A stretch of DNA of 64,000 nt from positions 112,961,088-113,025,087 of the forward strand of contig CM065300.1 in assembly GCA_032871835.1 (NCBI GenBank). The letters are read 5' to 3'. Under the pieces are notes generated by a model, which saw only the letters and a program-made list of their open reading frames with translations, was not told the DNA's origin and made no database searches. This DNA is from Dipteronia dyeriana. Taxonomy: Eukaryota; Streptophyta; Magnoliopsida; Sapindales; Sapindaceae. This document shows positions 47,174 to 58,458 of this stretch, in pieces; position 1 is the first letter of the stretch; every line of letters begins with the position of its first letter. The translations under genes were made by a program, and so were the position numbers.

Positions 47174-47692
47174 TGTTAACGGGATATTTGCTCAAGATGA
47201 GAAATTCCAATCAACACCCTTAAGACCACTACCACGGAGGTGGTTGCCAGGGTCAGTGCCTTAGATATCTGACCTCTTAAGATAGAAACGAATATTCGAT
47301 GGCTAATGAGATCTTTATTATTGATTACTCATGGTATGCAGAAATCTCTCAAATACATTCACAATCCCTCTAGGACATAGGTAGGTGGAAACCCCGTGCC
47401 AGTCTAATAGTAGAAACAATGGCTGCCATGTTTGGGTTACAGAATTTAGGTCCTCTTCCGTCTCCTTTTCTCGTCGTTTTTTCTCTCCTCTCTTTCCATA
47501 TGAATGCTTGGGCATATTTATACATGGCCAAAATAATTTGAATGGGTGTATCTCCCGCCTTGATTCTCTAAACATGTTCCCTCTTTATCGGGTGGGATCT
47601 TCTATTTAAAAGTCGTTGACTTTGAGTGAATAATGGACTCAAGATTATCGTTGATGGAGATAAGTTTGTTTCCTCTTTGGAAACAAATTCTT
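47174..47692 (-). mobile_element. G2 distal LTR, truncated (3' part)
   Basis: On the minus strand it ends ...CCCGTTAACA at 47174. Only about 519 bp remain. At 47690-47692 it joins the antisense ORF fragment through a shared CTT, so the deletion endpoint shows microhomology. CTTTT flanks it at 47169-47173. Confidence 0.8.
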
Positions 47693-47959
47693 CAGGCTGA
47701 GGTGGATGCCTCCATCAGTGACGGATAGTTCTACGCCTCCTACCAAGTTGCTGACGCTCTCCCTTCCCCTTTCGACCTATCAGTTATTGCTAACTGGGAT
47801 AGAGAGGAGATTATGTCAAAGGCTGTAGAGATGGCTTGTCCACAGAGCCTAAATTTTCTTCCTTTCTTCAAGACCTTTCATGTCGATACAGCTGAAGGCC
47901 GTCCCAATGCGCCTGGCTGTCCTTGGGAGGAGCGAAGCCTCATGATTCCTGTAAAATAA
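47690..47959 (+). pseudogene. G2 antisense ORF, C-terminal fragment (duplicate)
   Basis: Nearly identical to 52050-52318: QVADALPSPFDLSVIANWDR, MACPQSLNFLPFFKTF and the terminal MIPVK then stop. One early codon is a stop (DG*FYAS for EGYFYAS). It is the remainder of a second internal region otherwise deleted. Confidence 0.8.
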
Positions 47960-48017
47960 CAAACTTGTGAATATAAAGATGGTGGTGTGAGAATTTCTCA
48001 CAAATGGCGCTAGAAAG

Positions 48018-49664
48018 TGTTAACAGGAAATTTGCTCAAGATGAGAAATTCCAATCAGCACCCTCAAGACCAGTACCATGGAGGTGGTGGCCGAGGTCAG
48101 TGCCTTATCTGACCTCTTAAGATAGAAATGAATATTCAATGGGAGATGGCAAATGAGATCTTTATTATTGATTACTCGTGGTATGCAGAAATCTCTCAAA
48201 TACATTCATAATCTTTCTAGGACATAGAAGGGTGGCAACCCCATGCCAGTCGAATAGTAGAAACAATGGCGGCCGTGTTCTGATTACAGAATTTAGGCCC
48301 TCTTCCTTCTTCTTTTCTCTTCATTTTTTCTCTCCCCTCTTTCTGTGAGAATGCTTGGGCATATTTATACATGGCCGAAATAGTTTGAACGGGTGTATCT
48401 CCCGCCTTGATTCTCTGAACCTGTTCCCTCTTTATCAAGCGGAATCCTCTATTTAAAAGTCGTTGACTTCGAGTGAATAACAGACTCAAGATTATCGTTG
48501 GTGGAGATAAGTTTGTTTCCTCTTTGGAAACAAATTCTTATCTTACACGTATGCAGAATTTAATGTTCGTTATAACATAGATATGATCCTGTGTGTATTC
48601 ATGGAATGATTCTTCATGGAGGTCATCGAGTTAGCTGCTCGTTGTTTCGTAGAGCGAGAAAGATCCATGCTTTAGTTCTGGTCTCAAAAGCTTGGGACGA
48701 CCTTCTGGGCACTTACTAGGGGTAGTGTAGATTAGGCGAGATTCTTCTTTCATGTCTAGGTAGGCTACAGACGTCCCTTAACGAATCAGCTGTGGCATGA
48801 ACCTGATCCACTTATAGCCTCTCTCTTCGTATCTGATGGGGATAGCGGGCTTCTGGAGAGGTTGGTGGGCTTCTGGCTTAGGCTACGAGTTAAATCTGAC
48901 CTCGGGAATCTTTGACCTGGAAGGAGCTTATTCTTGTTTGCGTCAGGCTTCACTTTGAGTGCTTCCTGAGCTCGACGATCTTTCCTTGCTTTCACGAGAT
49001 GGTTTTGGTCCCTGACCCAGAGGTCATCGAGTTAGCTGCTCGTTGTTTCATAGAGCGAGGAAGATCCATGCTTTAGTTCTGGTCTCAAAAGCTTGGGACG
49101 ACCTTCTGGGCACTTACTGGGGGTAGTGTAGATTAGGCGAGATTCTTCTTTCATGTCTAGGTAGGCTACAGACGTCCCTTAACGAATCAGCTGTGGCATG
49201 AACCTGATCCACTTAGAGCCTCTCTCTTCGTATCTGATGGGGATAACGGGCTTCTGGAGAGGTTGGTAGGCTTCTGGCTTAGGCTACGAGTTAAATCTGA
49301 CCTCGGGAATCTTTGACCTGGAAGGAGCTTATTCTTGTTTGAGTCAGGCTTCACTTTGAGTGCTTCCTGAGCTCGACGATCTTTCCTTGCTTTCACGAGA
49401 TGGTTTTGGTGCCTGACCCAGGAACTGAGGTTCCGGGATAGGCGATCTCGAGAAGCCAGGATTACAGTATTCACGTGAGGCCTCAGGCCTGGTCATGCCT
49501 AGCTTCATTCCTGATAGTTCTGAAGCCCGATGATCTTTCCCCGCTTCTGCGGGGTACCTTTATGGTTTGCCCGGGGTCCCATGAATGGTGAATTTAGGCT
49601 TTGATTCGAGCTAGAACAGTGGAAAATTTCTCTTTGGTCCCTTAGCCAAATTTTACTATTAACA
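48018..49664 (-). mobile_element. G2 middle LTR, complete with internal duplication
   Basis: On the minus strand it runs from TGTTAATAGTAAAATTTGG (49664) to ...TTTCCTGTTAACA (48018). It is preceded by a polypurine tract and followed by a primer-site-like sequence (AGCGCCATTTGTGAG). It is 1647 bp long because of a 401-bp tandem duplication and a stretch absent from the 52375-53521 LTR. Confidence 0.8.
48620..49421 (+). repeat. 401-bp tandem duplication inside the G2 middle LTR
   Basis: Bases 48620-49020 recur at 49021-49421 with about nine substitutions. The LTR at 52375-53521 has one copy, lacking about 20 bp (the GGAGAGGTTGGTRGGCTTCT segment). Confidence 0.9.
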
Positions 49665-49680
49665 GAAGTCCCCTCTGACT
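49665..49680 (-). promoter_or_regulatory. Polypurine tract of G2
   Basis: On the minus strand AGTCAGAGGGGACTTC directly precedes the LTR start TGTTAATAG. This shows that G2 is a minus-strand element, opposite to its antisense ORF. Confidence 0.7.
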
Positions 49681-49934
49681 TGAACACCGGTGGTAGAGTT
49701 GTGGTTGAAGTCAGATTCCTTATTTTTTAATTAGGAAATTTTATGTTTCCTAATCATTACTAGGATCTTGAATGAAATCTTCTCATTAATTGCTCAGGTG
49801 ACGTGGCGAGCACGGACTGGTGTACTTCTTGAAGAAATTCAAGGTGTTACGGCCCTTTTAGTGGTTCGAGGTAATCATCCTAAGGATTTCATCGATGTCA
49901 CTACCATCCTAACCTCTATTTAAATTCAAACTTA

Positions 49935-52318
49935 TTGCTGTTTCCTCACGCATTCTTTCAATTTCATATTTTCAGACTTCCTCTCTCCTCTATATCTTCT
50001 CCAACTATGTCATTGTTTTTCATCCATCATGAAGCTCATTTCCTCCACCTTCAAGCCCTATTCATTATGTTGAAAGTTAGCCATGATGTTATCGACTCCC
50101 TCGTTGATGGTACAGAGGTTTCTAGTCTTACCCAAGGAAAGTGGGCTCTACGAGACCTCGATGGGGATGATTCACCTCTGACCCCGCAACGTCGTCAATC
50201 GAACATGAACGTGGCAATCGGGACAGGATTTTCTAATCAACCGGATAACCCCCTGAGCTTGGTTGATGAGGATTCTGGTGAGGAAAATTTGGATGACGTT
50301 GCTGGAAAAGACCAAATCATGGTTGTCGGTTCTACTCTAGAGGCGACTTCCCTATGACTTCAGGGTCATTCCAGACTCCGCCGTTGACCCGAAGTCGATC
50401 AGTCGCTTGAGGTCCAAGTATGGCATTCCTGACAGTGTGTCCCTCACAATCTCGTACCAATACTACGATGTCTTTAATCAACCCAAAAGCGTGCTCCATC
50501 CACGTTGCGGCCTTCGAGAATAGGGTTAGGCTCCCCCTTAATCCTACCCTTCGGTGGGCTCTCAACGCCCTTCAGCTAGCTCCCATCTAGTTGACACCTG
50601 GCTTCTGGAGACATCTCATTGACTTCCTTGTGTTGTGGAGGGAACAAAACAAGTTAAGCAAGGTCACCCGGGAGCCAAAAGCCGAGGAGCTAGCTTACCT
50701 CTTTTAGATTGGGAGCTTGTCTGGGGTCAGTTCTATGTCAAGACAAAGAACAAACTCAATTTTATCATTCCTGGTGCCTTGAGAAAAGATCCTGCTTGGA
50801 AGGAGGAGTGGATCCTAGTGGGCAAGGATTGGGGGAACTCGACCTTCATAGGCGGACATGAGTTCGCGGTTCCAACCACTTTCAATGATAATCCCTCGTG
50901 GAGCCGAGATACCTTGTCTGCCGAGTCTGAGGTTGTGCTGAAGGCCATCAATGCTAGGAACTACTTGAACCTGAAGTTCTCGATTGTTGACTCTTTTGAT
51001 CCTCGTCAGGTAAACCGTTATCTACGAATATCCAATGCTACTCCTCATAAGTACTTTGAACCATCAAGCTTTGTGTCATTGAATGGTTCAATTCTGATGG
51101 CTTTACCCTTTTTTTTAGCAGTTTTTGTTGTTGCTCCAGCTTCCCGTGAAGCCCGGCAAGCTCGCACTCCTCCCTCTTCTATCAAATCGAATCGAAAAAA
51201 CCCTATGGTTTCCTCAGAGAATGAGGGGCTATCCACTCCAGCTGGGGTTTCGTTTGCTCTTGCTCCATCCTGTTCCCAGCACAGGTCCAAGTTATCTCTC
51301 TTCACATCTCGGGCTGCCAAGGGACGGGGTAAAGGGGCCTCCATTTCTAAAGCTGCTGATGTAGTAATGTCAGCTTCTGCTCTAGGTACCCTTATTCCTG
51401 CTTATGTTCCCATCGCTCCTATTTCGCATCTGTCAGACACCTCTGCCCTTCCATCTTCATCCTCAGCCTCTCAGCACCAAAGGACCCTGAAGCTGGTGTT
51501 GAAGGGGTTTCCCCTGTTTGCCCGTCTGATCAATCTGGCTCTGCCTTTCAAGATTAGGTTCTAGGGAAATTCGTTGCTTCCTGCCCCGGGGACAGTCTTT
51601 CTATGATGGCTTCAATGCCCATAGACATTCTGGTTACCAAGGGTTCTGCCCTCTTAGCCGAGGTAGTCATCACCTTTTATTTTCTCATGTAATAGTTTGA
51701 TTTGTTGTTTCCTAACCTGAACTCCTTTTGCAGGCCTTCAAATTTAAAGTAGCCATGGGCCACCAGGTAGCTTCTCTCAGCGACGGGGCAGTCAAGGCTA
51801 AAGTTGAAGCTGAGCGAGCCATGGAATTATTGGCACCGGCTCAAGCCTTGGTTCAGGAAATGACCTTTAGCTAGAGGGGGATGGAAGCACAACTAGCCAA
51901 GCTTCAATGTGACTATGAGAGGTTGAAGCGGTCTTTCGATTAATAAACCCTTCTGTCTCAACGTCGAGCCAGTCAGCGGGATAATTGGAAGGAAGAAACG
52001 AAGGAAATGGATGTTGAGAACCAAGATCTACAAGCCGAAGTTGCCAAGCTTCAGGCTGAGGTGGATGCCTCATTCAGTGAAGGATACTTCTACGCCTCCT
52101 ACCAAGTTGCTGACGCTCTCCCTTCCCCTTTCGACCTATCAGTTATTGCTAACTGGGATAGAGAGGAGATTATGTCAAAGGCTGTAGAGATGGCTTGTCC
52201 ACAGAGCCTAAATTTTCTTCCTTTCTTCAAGACCTTTCGTGTCGATACAGCTGAAGGCCGTCCCAATGCGCCTGGCCGTCCTTGGGAGGAGCAAAGCCTC
52301 ATGATTCCTGTAAAATAA
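49935..52318 (+). pseudogene. Antisense ORF of G2 (putative gypsy-type transposon protein)
   Basis: Opposite in sense to G2's LTRs. Blocks: an acidic N-terminus (DEDSGEENLDDVAGKDQ), then VDPKSISRLRSKYGIPDSVS, PLNPTLRWALNALQLAPI and TPGFWRHLIDFLVLW in shifting frames, which is the gypsy-type transposon core. Then LDWELVWGQFYVKTKNKLNF and IPGALRKDPAWKEEWILVGK (50635-51100), a serine-rich linker (to 51564), an intron 51663-51733 (GTAGTC...TTTTGCAG), a coiled coil exon from 51734 (VAMGHQVASLSDGAVKAKVE) and the C-terminus ending at 52318. At least five stops or frame changes. The exon/intron plan resembles G1's antisense ORF. There is no gag or pol anywhere in G2. Confidence 0.75.
51663..51733 (+). 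other. Intron in the G2 antisense ORF
   Basis: GT at 51663-51664 and a pyrimidine-rich TTTTGCAG acceptor ending at 51733. The coding frame after it continues to the final stop. A similar acceptor precedes the coiled coil in G1 (37190). Confidence 0.6.
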
Positions 52319-52374
52319 CAAACTTGTGAATATAAAGATGGTGGTGTGAGAATTTCTCACAAATGGCTAGAAAG

Positions 52375-53521
52375 TGTTAACGGGAAATTTGCTCAAGATG
52401 AGAAATTCCAATCAGCACCCTCAAGACCAGTACCATGGAGGTGGTGGCCGAAGTCAGTGCCTTATCTGACCTCTTAAGATAGAAATGAATATTCAATGGG
52501 AGATGGCAAATGAGATCTTTATTATTGATTACTCGTGGTATGCAGAAATCTCTCAAATACATTCATAATCTTTCTAGGACATAGAAGGGTGGCAACCCCA
52601 TGCCAGTCGAATAGTAGAAACAATGGCGGCCGTGTTCTGATTACAGAATTTAGGCCATCTTCCTTCTTTTTTTCTCTTTATTTTTTCTCTCCCCTCTTTC
52701 TGTGAGAATGCTTGGGCATATTTATACATGGCCGAAATAGTTTGAACGGGTGTATCTCCTGCCTTAATTCTCTGAACCTGTTCCCTCTTTATCAAGCGGG
52801 ATCCTCTATTTAAAATTCGTTGACTTCGAGTGAATAACGGACTCAAGATTATCGTTGGTGGAGATAAGTTTGTTTCCTCTTTGGAAACAAATTCTTATCT
52901 TACACGTATGCAGAATTTAATGTTCGTTATAACGTAGATATGATCCTGTGTGTATTCATGGAATGATTCTTCATGGAGGTCATCGAGTTAGCTGCTCGTT
53001 GTTTCGTAGAACGAGGAAGATCCATGCTTTAGTTCTGGTCTCAAAAGCTTGGGACAACCTTCTGGGCACTTACTGGGGGTAGTGTAGATTAGGCGAGATT
53101 CTTCTTTCATGTCTAGGTTGGCTACATGCGTCCCTTAGCGAATTAACTATAGCATGAACTTGATCCACTTAGAGGCTCTTTCTTCGTATTTGATGGGGAC
53201 AACGGGCTTCTGGCTTAGGCTACGAGTTAAATCTGACCTCCGAAAGCCTTGACCTGGAAGGAGCTCATTCTTGTTTATGTCTTGCTTCACTTCGATTGCT
53301 TCTTGAGCTCGGCGATCTTTCCTCACTTTCACGAGATGGTTTTGATGCCCTACCCAGGAACTCTAGATTCCGGGATTGGCGATCTCGAGAAGCCTGGATT
53401 CCAGTATTCGAGTGAGGGCTCGACCTGGTTGTGCCTAGCTTTATTCCTGATAGTTCTGAAGCTCGATGATCCTTCCCCGCTTTTTTCCCTTTGGTCCTCT
53501 AGCCAAATTTTACTTTTATCA
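52375..53521 (-). mobile_element. G2 proximal (5') LTR
   Basis: 1147 bp, on the minus strand from TGATAAAAGTAAAATTTGGC to ...CCCGTTAACA. It is followed at 52374 downward by a primer-site-like CTTTCTAGCCATTTGTGAG, which lacks two bases compared with the copy at 48017. The flank CTTTT (53522-53526) is identical to that at 47169-47173. Confidence 0.85.
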
Positions 53522-53640
53522 CTTTTTATATACATCAATTAATCTAGGGTTAAGGTTCTTGTTATTGAAAAAGGGAAAAATTTTATTTATACCAAACCCT
53601 AGTTTTTTTTTCATGCTTCCGTTGCATGATTTTCCCTACG
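53522..53640 (+). mobile_element. B solo LTR, last 119 bp
   Basis: Matches the ends of LTRs C and F (GGGTTAAGGTTCTTGTT, AAACCCTAG, CTTCCGTTGC) and ends CCCTACG. Confidence 0.8.
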
Positions 53641-53661
53641 CTATTGGGCATAATCCTAACG
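53641..53661 (-). mobile_element. Element A 5' LTR, first bases
   Basis: Read on the minus strand: CGTTAGGATTATGCCC, the start of the A LTR with TG changed to CG. It is followed outward by CTAAG, A's target duplication in the H LTR. Confidence 0.6.
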
Positions 53662-53909
53662 CTAAGCACACAATTGAATGCACATAAAAAAGACACTAAG
53701 GCACAATGCAAAATGAACATGTAAGAATGAGAATGGAGTGTGTGTGTGTAACTAAATCTCTCCAAAGAGTTAAGAAAAGTGCTAAGTACTATACCTTTGA
53801 ACTGCTCTTTAGTCTGATGATGTCGTTGACGCTTGATCACGAGCAATAAGGACTAATTTACCCTTACATGTTAATCCCCAATTGTGGTTTGTCAATCGAA
53901 ATAAGTTAA
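53662..53909 (-). mobile_element. Element H 3' LTR, proximal segment
   Basis: Non-coding, between A's outer edge and H's polypurine tract (AAAGAAGGAGATT on the minus strand, about 53909-53921). The LTR start itself (TG) is not clean: the sequence reads ATTTAACTTATTTC where TGTTAAC might be expected, so the edge is uncertain by several bases. Confidence 0.55.
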
Positions 53910-55149
53910 ATCTCCTTCTTTGGCTATTTCGTGATAAAACTGCCACTCACATATCTTCCTCACAAAAAAATAAAAACAAGAGGTCAACAAATAGTTTTTC
54001 TACATTACAATGAGATGCCTAATCACTAGATCTTCAAGTCTTCCATCACTTGTAGAATAACCATCCTACAAAAACAAAATAACTACACTTTCCAAGACAA
54101 GTGTATGTATGGTGATCAATAGAAATAAAAATAAGAGCAACTTGCATAGAATAAAAACAACCTGTTTTTTAACAGCAATGCAAGTACAAATGCTCCCCCT
54201 AAGTAGGATACTCCCCCTTAACAAGTCAAACTTCCTCATATGCAATTATGTTAATATGCAACTCAACTCTCAATATATCAACACTACTCTCCCTTTTTGT
54301 CACAAGATAGGCAAATGAGTATTTCCCAATCGGGTCACTTAGCAAAGAGAGATATTTGTAAGATAAATGTATAAGCATATACAATAACTTTATGCAATTT
54401 AATTAAGTGAGAGAGAATCAAGGAGTTTTATTTTATGAAAAGTGAGTGAACAAATGCTTTGCATACAAAGCAAGTTGTATTCAAGATAAAAAAACATGGT
54501 ATATGGCAAAGCAAAAACAACAAGGGTTTCCAAGAGAATTCAAACTAATTTCACCCTTTGTCATGGAATAAGCAAGATATAGATAGAGATAAATTCAATT
54601 TTAAGAACAACTATATCAAACTTTATAAGCAAAGCAATACATGAGTGACTATGGTGCTCTTTTAGATTTTTTTGGATGAGACGCCCGTATGATAGTAGCC
54701 TTGTTCAACAAATAAAGAGAAGGAGACTTTTAGATTGTAAAATCCTTAAAATGGACACAATATCCAAATTGATTGAAGTCTCAAAATTGTTTTCACCCAT
54801 AAATTTTGCATTCATTTTAGAGCGTTTAATAATTTCTTCATGCATATCAATATAAAGCATGTCATAGATAGAATCATCATGTCATGGAGATCAATTATAC
54901 GTCATTCAAAATGCACTTCTAAATTAAATTTTCTTAACCCAAAAATGCATGTTTGGTCAAAAATAAGACATGGATTGTATGTAAATCACACTTTCACACT
55001 TATTAAAAAAGATATAAGCATATACGTGAAACCAAGATACTCAAGCAATTAATTAAAAAACATAAAACTGAAGAAATCTTTGCTTATTTCAATGCATGGT
55101 CACTCTTTTAGCTTGAGCTCCCCATATGGGGTCAATCACCAAAATCTCA
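53910..55149 (-). other. Element H 3' non-coding region with polypurine tracts
   Basis: No coding potential. Purine-rich tracts on the minus strand lie at about 53911-53921, 54195 (TAGGGGGAGC), 54213 (AAGGGGGAGT) and 54290 (AAAAAGGGAGAG), the repeated tracts typical of SIRE-type copia 3' ends. Confidence 0.65.
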
Positions 55150-55989
55150 TCAAGACATATGAAAAATCCCAATAGACCCACTAAGTGATTTAAACCTAGT
55201 TGAGTCTAAGGGTTTAGTGAACAAATTCATTAGTTGATCATTTAAGCCAACATGTTCAAGTGCAATGCATTTGCTTTCAACTAGCTCTCTAATGAAATGA
55301 TTTCTAATGTCTATATGCTTGGTTCTAGAGTGTTGAACAAGTTTTTTTGAAATGTTAATAGCACTCATGTTATCACAATAGAGGGTTAGAGTGACTTGAT
55401 TAAAGCCATAGTCCACTAGCATTTGCTTCAACCATAGGAGTTGTGTACAAGCACTTCGGCTGTTATGTACTCTGCCTCAGCTGTGGACATGGAAATGAAG
55501 TTTTGCTTCTTGCAAAACCATGACACCAAGTTGTTCCTAGGAAAAAGCAACCGCCCGATGTACTCTTCCTATCATCATAATTACCTGTCCAATCTGCTTC
55601 ACTAAAGCCATCTAAGCTAGTATTAATGTCAAAATTGTGCCATATACCATAGTTGAATGTCCCATTGACATAGCCAATGATTCTTTTCATGGAAGAGAGA
55701 TAGGATTCCTTGTGATTAGATTGGTAGCTAGCACAAACACAAACACTAAAGGATATATCATGCCTACTTGCAGTCAAGTATAGCAAGCTACCGATCATAC
55801 TACGATATAGACTTTGATCCACACTTTTCCCACTAGAGTCCTTGTTAAGTTTCAATGTAGAACTCACAAGTGATTCACAATGTTTGGCATTCTCAAGACA
55901 AAATTTCTTCACTAAGTTCTTGGCATATTTAGCTTGGGATATACAGATCCCATCATGCAATTGCTTAATTTGCAAACCTAGGAAGTGGT
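55150..55989 (-). pseudogene. Element H pol: RT end and RNase H (SIRE-like copia)
   Basis: The upper block (55989-55463) gives FLGLQIKQLHDGICISQAKY, LYRSMIGSLLYLTASRHDIS and ADWTGNYDDRKSTSGGCFFL, the copia RT C-terminus. A frame change follows and STAEAEY can be read across it. The lower block (55431-55150) is RNase H: MKQMLVDYGFNQVTLTLYCD then NMSAINISKK, QHSRTKHIDIRNHFIRELV and NLFTKPLD, ending at a stop after FHMS. The motif set fits the SIRE/Maximus lineage. The N-terminal continuation ('...GELNY') is found at 58434-58458 on the far side of solo LTR C. The element is dead. Confidence 0.85.
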
Positions 55990-57631
55990 TGCTGGGATTA
56001 TGCTCGATAGCAAGAGTGTAATAATGTACTTGACAATCTTTTTATATTAATAAAGTGATTTCTATTTTAACAAATCTTATAGCATTTATAGTTTAATTAT
56101 TATAATTGTAAAAAGTAAATAATCATAAGGTCAAAAGACTATAATAAAAAAAGAATTGACCATACATCTAGATATGTATGAGGTAGACACAATTCTTTAG
56201 TTAGTCTTGAATAATATTCACAACTTAAGATAAAGGTTGGGTGCCTTTATCTTGTAAAAGTTAAAGATTCTTTTGCTAGCATTTGAGTGGGATCAAATGT
56301 GTTATGATGAGTCTAAAATCATCAAAGTGTGGTGTCTTTGGGCAAAAGAATCTAGTGCACTGGGTGCATTGAATTGGATCACAATGAAATACTTTATTTA
56401 GAACCGTCAATGGACAGAAGTTTTCATTTGAAGACAATCATAGAGTCTATCTCAATCCTGAGATAAATGATGGAGTTATGGTTGCAAGTGTTATCATTTG
56501 AGCTATCTATGAGTACAATTATATAGCATAGTCTATCCACGATAGTTTGGTGGTATTCATTTGTTAATCGATAGGGGACTTCATGTATAGATATGGACAT
56601 CGTGGCTCCATTTAATAAATGGGAGTAGAATATCATCATATGGATGTTTTGAGGTATTAGATATTAAATCTTAACGTTAAGTTTTCAATAGCGTCTATTG
56701 AAACATGGCTTCTTGACAAGTCAAAATATCCAAGTTCAAAATGTGGTCATATGAGTAAATATGGTAACTTGGAGAGCTATAGGCAGTCTATGAGCTCTTG
56801 GCGATTACTGATATTTTCCACGAGGATACACTTTATCCAATAAGGTTGCTAGGGTATGAATAAGTGACATTAAATTATTCTATCTTTATTTAAGAGTTCA
56901 ATTTTAGTTCTTTAGTGGAATGAACTAAAATTAAATAGATCGGACCTAAGTGAATCATTTGTTAATTGTGATTGGGTTGTGTCTATTGGAGCTTAAATTT
57001 AGATAGCTTGCCAAAATCCCCTATCCACACGAACTTGCATAGATCACTTGATATATTCTATCGGACCAATTTAGGGGTCCATCTAGAATTGTATTGAGGC
57101 ATGTGGACTTGTTTATTTTTGTAAGAATGGGTCTAGTTCACATGTGGACTTTTTATAAAGGTCAAAATGATTTAATAAAATAAGAAAATAATATATTGGC
57201 CCATATATATGTGTTGGGCGGCAAGGCTATTTAGAATAGCTTAATTTTATTATATTATTTAATTAAATAGAAATTAATTAATTTGTTGATTAATTAATTA
57301 TTTAATTTAAAGTCAAAATCTTTTTCCTAGTAGGAGATGGTCTTCTAAAATTGTACTATTGTTGGTAGTATAATTAATATTAAATACTATATTTGATAAG
57401 TAGATAAATAAAAGAATTATTTATCTAATCAAATTAGGAAGTCTTTAATATGGTTTCAAATACACTATTGAGTTGGATTAGGAGTCTTGGTGTAGGATAG
57501 AATTCTTTTTTGAAAACGATTCTAAACCACCAAGTAAATCCACATAAGGAAAAGATTCTTAACTACCAAGTAAATCCTTCTTAGGAGAAGATTAAAGTCT
57601 CCTAATTGAATTATATGAAGAATTCGGCCAG

Positions 57632-57678
<47 letters not shown>

Positions 57679-58433
57679 AGGATAGAATTCCTTTTAGATA
57701 AGGATTGTTAACTACCAAATAAATCCACCTAAGGAAAAGATTCTTGCCAACCAAGTAAATCCTTCTTAGGAGAGGATTTATGATCCAATATATATATATA
57801 TATATGTTTGGAAATTTCAACTAGCCCTAAGCAATACCGAGAGTGAATTTCAGCTAGCCCTATTATCCAAGAGAAGAATTCGGCCACCAAAAAATTTTGA
57901 GGGAGAAAAATTTAGTTTTTGCTCTGGACAAAATTCAACCAACTCAAAGAAATAGTGTGTGATTCAGGAAATAAGAAAAGGAAGAAAGAACGTTTAGTTT
58001 TTGATAGTACACTAGTAGCCTTTACATCAAAAGGTTTTGTGTACAACATCGAATCAAGATTCATGCGAGTTTCAATCAAATACATTGATAATTTACAAGT
58101 GACCTAACGTTCTTTGTTTTCTTCTTGGAGGATTATTGTAACTAACAAAGAAAAAGATTTTGTTTGTTTCCATCCTCAGGTATACAATTCAAAGAAGAGG
58201 GAGCCCACAGTCCTAGGTGATTCTCGTTCGTGATTGGATTGGAAGACCTTACAGAATCAATTCGGAACTTGTTCAATCGTCACGAGGTAAATGTACGATA
58301 CTTTTATATACATCAATTAGTCTGGGGTTAAGGTTCTTGTTACTGTAAAAGGGAATTTTTTTTATTTATATTCAAACCCTAATTTTCTAATTTCTCACAC
58401 TTCCATTACGATTTGAACCATATTTTCCCTACA
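55990..58433 (+). mobile_element. C: solo LTR of the A family inside H RT
   Basis: 2444 bp from TGCTGGGATTATGCTCG to ...TATTTTCCCTACA. Flanks GTGGT (55985-55989) and GTAGT (58434-58438) are a 5-bp duplication with one change. The RT reading passes from GELNY on the right to FLGLQIK on the left, which proves insertion into H. A (TA)n tract is at 57634-57670. Confidence 0.9.
57520..57785 (+). repeat. U3 duplication in LTR C
   Basis: A block with ACCAAGTAAATCC...AAAAGATTCTT and TAAATCCTTCTTAGGAGA occurs twice (about 57530-57595 and 57713-57780), separated by a TA microsatellite. F has the same double arrangement (about 61998-62060 and 62150-62217); B and D have one copy. Confidence 0.75.
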
Positions 58434-58458
58434 GTAGTTGAGCTCCCCAATAAGACTC
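58434..58458 (-). pseudogene. Element H RT, short segment between LTRs C and D
   Basis: Read on the minus strand, GAGTCTTATTGGGGAGCTCA encodes SLIGEL and runs into NY at the C insertion site. H continues to the right beyond LTR D, outside the window. Confidence 0.75.

Noticed and set aside
48020..52562. Repeated 61- and 90-codon minus-strand frames
   Set aside because: They are chance frames inside the G2 LTRs and simply recur because the LTR does.
47174..53521. G2 as a plus-strand element encoding its ORF in sense
   Set aside because: The polypurine tract (49665-49680) and primer-site-like sequences (48000-48017, 52355-52374) only make sense on the minus strand.
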